A stretch of DNA of 12,854 nucleotides from JAJRXR01 sp044439985 (lineage in GTDB: Bacteria; Planctomycetota; Phycisphaerae; Phycisphaerales; UBA1924). The translations under genes were made by a program, and so were the position numbers. Under the pieces are notes generated by a model. The model worked only from the letters and a program-made list of their open reading frames with translations. It made no database searches and had not been told where the DNA came from. The stretch spans positions 1-12,854 of the forward strand of contig JBITAG010000331.1 of assembly GCA_044439985.1 (NCBI GenBank), read 5' to 3'. Below, piece by piece: positions 7,467-12,854 of this stretch (positions are counted from its first letter, which is position 1; every line of letters starts with the position of its first letter).

Positions 7467-8866
7467 GGGTGGCCTCCGCGCAGAGCAACGGGCAACGCTC
7501 GGTCTCGCCCGAGCAAGGCGGCGCACGCGCCCGCAACCGCGAGCAGCGCTCCCGCCAGGAGTCCCATCCCGAGCCTGCTGCCGCTGTTTCCACCGATCGA
7601 CAACTCGAGCTCCGGCGGGGCGGTGAGCGGAGAGGGGTCGATCAGCGTGGGCTCGGGACGCAGTTCGGGCAACGCCCGGGAGGTGAACTCGATGGCCTGC
7701 TGGGCGGGGCTGTGCACGAACAACCGAAGGTTGGGATTGTCCGCGAGCATGGCGCCGAACAGGCTCTGCGGGGCATACTCGAGGTCCCCGATGCCGTCAG
7801 CGTCCAGATCGAAGCCCGCGTAGTCAGACCAGTAGTTGCCGACGCCGTCGCGGGCGAACGAGTTGCTCACCAGCCGCCCCCGCCCGTGCGTCGCGGCGGG
7901 CTCCTCGTTCTCAACGAACGCGTTCCCGGTGAAGACATTGTCGTGCGTGTTCGGGGTGGCGAGGAGTCCGATCTCGTTGAACGCGATCATGTTTGCGTCG
8001 AACACCCCGGTGGATCCGATCGACGAGGGGCTGTTGTCGAGGTAGACCCCGACCCGGTTGGCAAGGAACACGTTGCCAACGAGTTCGATGTCGTCACAGT
8101 CCTTGAGGCCGATGCCGTACCCGCTGGCGCCACGGTTGTTGCGCATCCGGTTTCCCCGGAGCGTGATCCGGTTGCTGTACATGAGATACACGCCCACGGA
8201 GTTGTCGAGAAGGTCGTTCGCTTCGAGCACCGAGCCGTGGCTGTACATGAAGTGGAGCCCGTACCGGCTCTGGGTGATGGTGTTCCCGACAATGCGGAGA
8301 TCCTCCGAGTACCAGAACACCATGTCCCGAGACCGGCGGACGGTGTTGCCCTCCACAAGGCAGCCGTGACTCCACCAGAGCCGGATCCCGTCGCCTCGGC
8401 GGCCCGGCTCGAGGTCTTTGCATGCGATCGTGTTGTCACGGATGATCGCGTTGGGCGCCTCGCGCAGGTCGATCCCGATAAGCGCGTCCTCGATCACGTT
8501 GGACTCCACCACCGCGTTGGCGGCGAAGACGCGGACGCCGGAGGGCTCACCCGTGACGTTGGACCCCGAGTTGCGGATCACGCAGCCCCGGATCGTGACG
8601 TCGTCGGCGAGCACATCGACGACCGTCCCCTCCCCAAGCCCATCGATGACCACTCCGGCGCCGCCGTCCAGCACAACGGGCTTGCGGATCACGAGGTTCC
8701 CCTCGTAGATCCCCGCCGGGGGACGAACGCGCCCGCCCGGCTCGGCGTGCCGGATCATCTCGTCGAGCACCGCGATCGGGCGCCGCCCCACGGGCTCTGT
8801 CTCCCGCGAGACCCCCGGGGACACACCGAGCGTCAGGGCAAGCACCGTGATCAGCGATCGACGCAC
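7463..8866 (-). CDS. nosD: NosD periplasmic beta-helix copper-maturation protein
   Basis: The 467-residue protein has a Sec leader (1-20, RRSLITVLALTLG) and then a long right-handed beta-helix built from CASH-type repeats. NosD hallmarks are GDGIRLWWSHGC (158-169), SRDMVFWYS (179-187), SRYGLHFMYSHGSVLEAN (200-217), GVYLMYSN (225-232) and GYGIGLKD (249-256), with NYWSDY (344-349) near the end of the helix. It works with NosFY in loading the copper-sulfide centre of NosZ. I chose a GTG start at 8866 because AAAGGAG sits at 8874-8880 with 7-base spacing and the leader begins exactly there; frames further upstream are antisense to no domain and run inside the preceding gene. A hydrophobic segment at 432-452 followed by basic residues looks like a C-terminal membrane anchor. 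The stop overlaps nosF by 4 bp. Confidence 0.94.
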   Translation of the reverse strand: MRRSLITVLALTLGVSPGVSRETEPVGRRPIAVLDEMIRHAEPGGRVRPPAGIYEGNLVIRKPVVLDGGAGVVIDGLGEGTVVDVLADDVTIRGCVIRNSGSNVTGEPSGVRVFAANAVVESNVIEDALIGIDLREAPNAIIRDNTIACKDLEPGRRGDGIRLWWSHGCLVEGNTVRRSRDMVFWYSEDLRIVGNTITQSRYGLHFMYSHGSVLEANDLLDNSVGVYLMYSNRITLRGNRMRNNRGASGYGIGLKDCDDIELVGNVFLANRVGVYLDNSPSSIGSTGVFDANMIAFNEIGLLATPNTHDNVFTGNAFVENEEPAATHGRGRLVSNSFARDGVGNYWSDYAGFDLDADGIGDLEYAPQSLFGAMLADNPNLRLFVHSPAQQAIEFTSRALPELRPEPTLIDPSPLTAPPELELSIGGNSGSRLGMGLLAGALLAVAGACAALLGRDRALPVALRGGHP

Positions 8867-8873
8867 GCGGATG

Positions 8874-8880
8874 CTCCTTT
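8874..8880 (-). promoter_or_regulatory. Ribosome binding site setting the GTG start of nosD
   Basis: AAAGGAG on the minus strand directly follows the TGA of the upstream membrane-protein gene and is 7 bases from the GTG at 8866. It shows that nosD starts with GTG and that the two genes are separated by only 14 bp. Confidence 0.8.
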
Positions 8881-9558
8881 TCAACCCTGCGCCGGGGTGG
8901 CACGCAGTTGCTTCTGACGCTTCAGGAGCGGCAGGTACGCCCGGCGATGGAAGTACAGCGCCGCGATCAGTACGACCGAAGCGGCCGTGGCGAGCATCAG
9001 CCCCACCCCGGGGGTCGCGATGGTGACGAACTGCCCGATCCCGCCCTTCCCCATCGCCGTCGGGACAAAGGGCTTGACCGCGTTGGAGAGCGGCGCGTCG
9101 GGGTCGAGGTTCAGGCCGAAATGCCTCATCCAGAGGTGCAGATCGAGAAGGAACACGCCCGGGAAGAACACCACCGGCGCCACCAGAAGGGCCGCCCATC
9201 GAGTGTGGATGTACGCGGCGAGCTCCAGCATCACGACAAACGCGATCATCAGGAAGACGCCGACCGTGCGCTCCAGCTGCGCGGCCTCGTAGAGCGAGCG
9301 CATGCCGATGTAGTGGTTCAGCCCATCGATCTCGGCGACGTCGCCCGTCAGCGAGTTCAGGTGCGCGGTCATGTGCAGCCCGTCGGGATACTGCGGCGCC
9401 TGCAGCTCCATGTGCCAGTAGGGCAGAAAGAGCGAGACGAGCAGGAGGACCCGGGCCACGAGCAGAAGAAACCCCGGCGTTCCGTAGCGGATCGAGTGCG
9501 CCGACGCCTCCGAGGGTTGCACGCGCGGCCCGAGAAACCGATCAACGAGAGAAGCCAT
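8881..9558 (-). CDS. Nos-cluster four-helix membrane protein (NosB-like candidate)
   Basis: The 225-residue protein has four predicted membrane helices (about 29-47, 98-117, 121-142, 177-202) and a basic C-terminus. The first connecting loop (about 48-96) holds the most family-like sequence: APQYPDGL (54-61), LTGDVAEIDGLNHYIGM (70-86). Together with WMRHFGLN (143-150) this gives a set of His and Met residues (H49, M50, H62, M63, H66, H82, M86, M143, H145) around the membrane surface. Clade II nos clusters are known to carry small integral membrane proteins of unsettled function (nosB) next to nosZ, and position and topology fit that, but I cannot confirm orthology. AAAGGA at 9565-9570 supports the start. 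Located between nosZ and nosD, it may help copper or haem handling, or electron delivery; this is inference. Confidence 0.85.
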   Translation of the reverse strand: MASLVDRFLGPRVQPSEASAHSIRYGTPGFLLLVARVLLLVSLFLPYWHMELQAPQYPDGLHMTAHLNSLTGDVAEIDGLNHYIGMRSLYEAAQLERTVGVFLMIAFVVMLELAAYIHTRWAALLVAPVVFFPGVFLLDLHLWMRHFGLNLDPDAPLSNAVKPFVPTAMGKGGIGQFVTIATPGVGLMLATAASVVLIAALYFHRRAYLPLLKRQKQLRATPAQG

Positions 9559-9586
9559 GGCAGGTCCTTTCAGCGTGGAGCGTCGC

Positions 9587-9601
9587 CGCCCGTGCCGGGC
9601 G
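9587..9601 (-). other. Intercistronic hairpin after nosZ
   Basis: CGCCCG and CGGGCG pair around a 3-base loop about 13 bp past the nosZ stop. There is no T-run, so rather than a full terminator it could slow 3' decay of the nosZ message or cause partial read-through. Confidence 0.35.
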
Positions 9602-9613
9602 CGGTGGGCCGAC

Positions 9614-11599
9614 TCACTCGGGCTCGACCATGAGGTAGCCCATCATCTCGAGATGGAGCGCCGAGCAGAACTCGGAGCAGTAGAAGGGGAACGTGCCCGG
9701 CGTATCCGCGACGAACTCGATGACGACCGACTCGCCCGGCTCGAGCGAGGCGGTGATGTTGTAGACGGGGACCGCGAACCCGTGGGTCGCGTCCACCGCC
9801 CGCTCGGTGTTCGTGATGTGCCAGCGGACCACGTCCCCCTGCTTGAGGTGGATGTGCTCCGGATTGAAGTGGCTCCGGATCGCGGTCATGAAGCTATCGA
9901 CCGTGCCGTCATCGTTTCGCTGCACCCGCTCCATCTTGGGCTTGGGCGCCATGGGGTTGATGTTCTGCTCATGCGGATCCCACCCGGTCTGCGGGTAGGT
10001 GGTCCACGGGTCGAGCTTGTCGGCCTTCACGATCTGCGCGTCGTGGGGCTCCCCGACGCCCATCGCCATGTCGTAGATCACGGGCGCCCTGGCCCCCTGC
10101 TCAGAGATGTCCAGAAGCTGCAGGTTCTGCGGCAGGAGCGGTCCTGTTGGAAAGAACCGATCGACCGACCACTTGTTCAGCGACACGAGGTACTTGCCGT
10201 CGGGACTGACCGTGTCGCCCTCGGCCGCGGCGATGTGGCCAACGTTGTAGTGCACCGGGGTCTTGTGAACCAGCGTCCAATCCGGCTCCGGGGTGGAGGA
10301 GCCGTACGAGCCGCCCAGCGTCCATCGCGCGACCGCCGAGTCGAGGTAGAGTGAGGTGTAGGCGTACCCGTCAGGCCCGAACTGCGTGTGCAGGGGGCCG
10401 AGCCCCACCTCGATGCGGGCCTCCACCACGCTGTCGAAGTCGAGGATCGGCACGCCGAACTTGTCCTTGCCCGAGAACGTCTGGTTGGCGATCGCCTTCT
10501 TGATCTTGTCCATCGAGTAGATGGTCACGTGCGGATCCAGCTTGCCCGAGACCACGATGAAGTCGCCCTTGGGCGCCACGTCCACGCCGTGGGGGCTGCG
10601 GGGTTCGGGCGTGACGTGCAGGAGTCCCTCGGCGAGCGCTGTCTTGAGCGTGATCACCGGGAAGTTCTCGATCAGTTCGACCTTCCCCGCCTTGTACACC
10701 GTCTCGGCCTTCTTCCAGTCGATGATGTGCAGGAAGTCCGTCGCGTTGCGGCTGGCGCCCGCCTCGAAGGGGGGCTTCTTGTCCTGGATCCCGCCGGTTG
10801 CCAGCTCGGTGTTCAGCGAGTTCATGAAGAAGTACCCGTCACTGGCAAGCTTGCCCGCGTCGGACAGATCCTGCCAGTACGGCGGTAGCTCAATCGCAAA
10901 CGACCGGTCGGGATCGATCCGCCCCCGCTTCCGGTCGAACTTCCAGAGCGTGACCGATCCCTTGTACTTCTCCTCGTACTCGGAGATCGGGGCGTACTCC
11001 GACCCCCAGGGTGAGGCGTACTGCCCGCCCTCGATGATGTACTCGGTGTTGGGCGTGACGAAGGTCCCGCCGTGATCGCTCAGGGTCAGCGGGTTCTTGA
11101 CGATCTGCTTCGTTTCCCAGTCGCGCAGATCGATGACGGCGACGCGGGCGTTGATCTTGTCGTTGATGAACAGGAACTGACCGTCGTAGTCACCCTTGGT
11201 CTCCGAGAGCGCCGGGTGATGCGTGTCGCCCCACAGGTTGGACTTTCCCTTGGGGAATCCCGCTTCGATGATCTTGTTGCCCACGCCGTACCCCCAGCCC
11301 TGCCACGGCTCGGGCGTGAACACCGCGATGGAGCGGAGCAGACGCATGCTCGGGAGGCCGACGACAAAGATCTGCCCGGCGTGTCCCCCTGAGGCGAACA
11401 TGAGGTACTCGTCCTTCTCGCCGCTGGGGAGATACGTCTTTGCCGCGGCGATCAGGTCGGCGTTGCTCAGGCCACGCTCCTTGGCGATCGCCTCGACGTC
11501 ACGCATGGACTGCGCGCTGCCCGAAGAGACGGCGGAGGCAAGCGCGAGACCGGCCCCGAGGGCCGAGAGACGCTTCAGGGTCGGTGTTCCGGCGTTCAT
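9614..11599 (-). CDS. nosZ: Nitrous-oxide reductase NosZ, clade II (Sec-type)
   Basis: The 661-residue periplasmic enzyme reduces N2O to N2. A seven-bladed propeller holds the CuZ histidines, all visible: DTHH (H127, H128), SDHGG (H176), SPHGVD (H337), GPLHTQF (H404), VGHIAA (H455) and GEPHDAQ (H519). The C-terminal cupredoxin domain holds CuA: THGF (H606), then CSEFCSALHLEM (C641, C645, H649, M652). The leader (about 1-30: KRLSALGAGLALASA, ending SGSAQ) has no twin arginines, so export is by Sec. That feature, together with the absence of nosR/nosX and the neighbouring membrane protein and cytochrome c, places it in clade II. AAAGGA at 11607-11612 (7-base spacing) supports the start. Length is in the normal range and no ligand is missing, so the enzyme should be functional. 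It lies 71 bp downstream of the cytochrome gene. Confidence 0.98.
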   Translation of the reverse strand: MNAGTPTLKRLSALGAGLALASAVSSGSAQSMRDVEAIAKERGLSNADLIAAAKTYLPSGEKDEYLMFASGGHAGQIFVVGLPSMRLLRSIAVFTPEPWQGWGYGVGNKIIEAGFPKGKSNLWGDTHHPALSETKGDYDGQFLFINDKINARVAVIDLRDWETKQIVKNPLTLSDHGGTFVTPNTEYIIEGGQYASPWGSEYAPISEYEEKYKGSVTLWKFDRKRGRIDPDRSFAIELPPYWQDLSDAGKLASDGYFFMNSLNTELATGGIQDKKPPFEAGASRNATDFLHIIDWKKAETVYKAGKVELIENFPVITLKTALAEGLLHVTPEPRSPHGVDVAPKGDFIVVSGKLDPHVTIYSMDKIKKAIANQTFSGKDKFGVPILDFDSVVEARIEVGLGPLHTQFGPDGYAYTSLYLDSAVARWTLGGSYGSSTPEPDWTLVHKTPVHYNVGHIAAAEGDTVSPDGKYLVSLNKWSVDRFFPTGPLLPQNLQLLDISEQGARAPVIYDMAMGVGEPHDAQIVKADKLDPWTTYPQTGWDPHEQNINPMAPKPKMERVQRNDDGTVDSFMTAIRSHFNPEHIHLKQGDVVRWHITNTERAVDATHGFAVPVYNITASLEPGESVVIEFVADTPGTFPFYCSEFCSALHLEMMGYLMVEPE

Positions 11600-11616
11600 G
11601 GCGTTGTCCTTTCTGT

Positions 11617-11654
11617 CGCACGCGGGTGCGGATCTGGCCGCCTCGCTCGGCGAG
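11617..11654 (-). other. Two small hairpins in the cytochrome c-nosZ spacer
   Basis: CGCAC/GTGCG (11617-11630, 4-base loop) and CTCGC/GCGAG (11642-11654, 3-base loop) fill most of the 71-bp spacer upstream of the nosZ ribosome site. Neither is followed by a T-run. They may mark an mRNA processing or stability site in front of nosZ; in GC-rich DNA such short stems also arise by chance. Confidence 0.3.
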
Positions 11655-11670
11655 AGCCGGCAGAGTTCAT

Positions 11671-12546
11671 TTATGAGTCAATCGCTTTGCTCTGAACCGC
11701 TCGGATGTAGTCAACGATGGTCTGGAGCTGATCGTCCGTGATCGCCGGGTTGCCCCCCTTGGGAGGCATGTCGATTCCGGTGGCGTTGTTTTCGTCCCAG
11801 CTTGCTCGCCCCATCTTGATGAACGTGATCAGATCCTTGTCGTTCAAGCCGCGGACGAACCCGCTGGTCGTGAGCGGGAGCCCCAGCCCCTCCAGCCCCT
11901 CGGCGCCCTGGCCATGGCACGCGGCGCATGAGGAGACGAACAGGTCGTAGCCGGGATGGTCCGTGAGTTCGATGGCGCCCACAAGAGGGCTGTCCCCCTC
12001 TCCGCTTGCCGGCTCCCACGCCGCCATTGAGGCATGCTCCGCCCCCTCCTCCTGGATCGAACGGAGGTACGACACCACTTCGTGCAGCTTGTCGTCGGTG
12101 ATCGACTGCGCTCCGCGCGGCGGCATGAGCACGCCGGTCGTGTTCAGCGGGTCGGTGATGGGGCGCCCTTCCACCAACAGCCGGAACAGCTCTTCATCGG
12201 ACGCCGACTGGACGTACGCGCTGTTCTTGAGCGGCTTGCCCAATCCCTTCACGCCCTCCGCGCCAGGGCCGTGGCAGACCGCGCAGCTCGACGCGTACGT
12301 CTGCCGCCCGATGCTGACCGGCGCGTTCGAGGCGCCAACCCGCGGCGAATGGGCCGTGGCGGTCAGCCGCGTCGCTTCGGGTTCGCCCAGACCCACCCTT
12401 GATTCCGCCAGCCCGATGAGTCCGAACACCACCGGGCCAGTCAGCACGAACAGGAATGCGCAGGCGATGGCGGGCCACTTGTATGGATCCTGGGCGGGCG
12501 CCAACGTGGGGGGGGGCGATTGCGACGGGCGGTCGTCAGCGTTCAT
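11671..12546 (-). CDS. Membrane-anchored di-haem cytochrome c, probable electron donor to NosZ
   Basis: The 291-residue protein has one N-terminal membrane helix (about 24-46) without an obvious cleavage site, so it is anchored with its haem domains in the periplasm. Two class I cytochrome domains follow: CAVCH (88-92) with a distal Met in LMPPRG (M141), and CAACH (207-211) with DMPPKG (M260). Both carry the pattern CHGxGAEGxxGLGxPLxxS and ITDDxL, so they arose by internal duplication. Each has a complete His/Met ligand set. Clade II nos clusters usually encode cytochromes c (nosC1, nosC2) thought to feed NosZ; this could be their fused equivalent. GAGGAGG at 12554-12560, 7 bases upstream, supports the start. 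It is the first full gene of the nos unit, 71 bp before nosZ. Confidence 0.93.
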   Translation of the reverse strand: MNADDRPSQSPPPTLAPAQDPYKWPAIACAFLFVLTGPVVFGLIGLAESRVGLGEPEATRLTATAHSPRVGASNAPVSIGRQTYASSCAVCHGPGAEGVKGLGKPLKNSAYVQSASDEELFRLLVEGRPITDPLNTTGVLMPPRGAQSITDDKLHEVVSYLRSIQEEGAEHASMAAWEPASGEGDSPLVGAIELTDHPGYDLFVSSCAACHGQGAEGLEGLGLPLTTSGFVRGLNDKDLITFIKMGRASWDENNATGIDMPPKGGNPAITDDQLQTIVDYIRAVQSKAIDS

Positions 12547-12570
12547 GGGCGCGCCTCCTCAGCCTGGGGC

Positions 12571-12598
12571 GTGAATCCATAAACGTGGATCCACATAG
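12571..12598. promoter_or_regulatory. Tandem 14-bp repeat with 10-bp palindrome upstream of the cytochrome c gene
   Basis: GTGAATCCATAAAC (12571-12584) is followed directly by GTGGATCCACATAG (12585-12598), 10 of 14 bases identical. The second unit contains the perfect palindrome GTGGATCCAC. Lying 25-52 bp before the start codon of the first nos-unit gene, it is a candidate operator. It matches no FNR or NsrR consensus that I know. Confidence 0.4.
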
Positions 12599-12616
12599 CC
12601 ACAATCAGGGTACGCA

Positions 12617-12663
12617 GCCGCCGCAAAGTGGTCCAGCCAATCCACTATTTTGAGGCGGGCGGC
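12617..12663 (-). terminator. Imperfect hairpin at the end of the Rrf2-like gene
   Basis: Outer arms GCCGCC (12617-12622) and GGCGGC (12658-12663), and inner arms AGTGG (12627-12631) and CCACT (12642-12646), can fold as one interrupted stem around a 10-base loop. It spans the Rrf2-like stop codon. There is no T-run, so termination is only a possibility. Confidence 0.3.
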
Positions 12664-12854
12664 GAAGACTCGCCGCGCTCGATCGAGATCGAGGTCGGCA
12701 GGCGTCCGCTCTCATCGCAGAACGGGCGGACTCCTCCGGAGCCGTCGAGCAGATCTTCGAGGGTCGTCGTGGCGAAGGTGCGCTCCGCCCGCGCCATCTC
12801 GTTGTCCAACAGGCGATGCAACGAGCACAGACTCATGTGCCCCTTGATGCCGAG
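12645..12854 (-). CDS. Rrf2-family transcriptional regulator, C-terminal fragment
   Basis: Only the last 69 residues are in the window; the frame is open to the right edge, so the 5' part with the winged helix lies outside. The pattern LCSLHRLLDNEMARAERTF followed by TTTLEDLL matches the usual Rrf2 C-terminal half, where a cluster-binding Cys sits in C-x-LH and a helix leads to the 'TTLADL' block. Rrf2 proteins often sense NO, iron or redox state through an Fe-S cluster (NsrR, IscR). One Cys of that set is visible here. The gene is on the same strand, 98 bp upstream of the cytochrome c start, so it may control the nos unit. The call rests on a short stretch and could be wrong. Confidence 0.6.
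   Translation of the reverse strand, partial: LGIKGHMSLCSLHRLLDNEMARAERTFATTTLEDLLDGSGGVRPFCDESGRLPTSISIERGESSPPASK

Noticed and set aside
7467..7526. Upstream ATG extending nosF by 20 residues
   Set aside because: The extension lies inside nosD, is Arg-rich and lacks a ribosome site; the ATG at 7466 has one and matches the family start.
7469..8917. Plus-strand 482-codon frame opposite nosD
   Set aside because: Shadow of the beta-helix repeats of nosD; no conserved motif and complete overlap with a certain gene.
8867..9199. Upstream extension of nosD by 111 residues
   Set aside because: It lies inside the preceding membrane-protein gene, and the GTG at 8866 has a strong ribosome site and leads straight into a signal peptide.

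Overview
The window is GC-rich bacterial DNA in which every gene I can support lies on the minus strand, so transcription runs from high to low coordinates. The organism is most plausibly a member of the Planctomycetota, possibly Phycisphaerae. The main clue is a planctomycete-type sigma-70 factor (the family with the 'HTLSPTAVVHEAYL' and 'AMRRVLVDHARRR' blocks) translationally coupled to a Ser/Thr kinase with a long repeat-rich C-terminal region. The lineage is inferred from gene content, not proven.

Right part (12854 to 4417): a nitrous oxide reductase locus. It starts with the C-terminal end of a probable Rrf2-family regulator cut by the window edge. After a 97-bp spacer carrying a tandem repeat and a palindrome come a membrane-anchored di-haem cytochrome c, nosZ, a four-helix membrane protein of the kind found in clade II nos clusters, nosD, nosF, nosY, nosL, and a di-iron RIC/ScdA/YtfE-type Fe-S repair protein. 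NosZ has all seven CuZ histidines, a complete CuA site and a plain Sec-type leader. With no nosR or nosX in view, it belongs to the clade II ('atypical') N2O reductases. nosD-nosF-nosY-nosL are joined by 4-bp ATGA overlaps, and ric overlaps nosL by 11 bp, so nosD to ric is almost certainly one transcript. The likely working model: the cytochrome passes electrons to NosZ, NosL delivers copper, NosDFY energises cofactor assembly, and RIC repairs Fe-S centres damaged by NO.

Middle (4056-4416): about 360 bp without a convincing gene. It contains a 132-bp element (4147-4278) bounded by an 11-bp perfect inverted repeat that extends imperfectly inward, with a GC-rich hairpin inside. It could be a MITE-like relic, a structured RNA or a regulatory region.

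Left part (4055 to 1): a probable signalling unit of a TIGR02999-like sigma factor, then (ATGA overlap) an 881-residue transmembrane Ser/Thr kinase with a repeat-rich C-terminal half, then after 85 bp the N-terminal 255 residues of a Tat-exported FAD/NAD-binding oxidoreductase that runs off the left edge. I see no CRISPR array, tRNA, rRNA or insertion sequence with a transposase.
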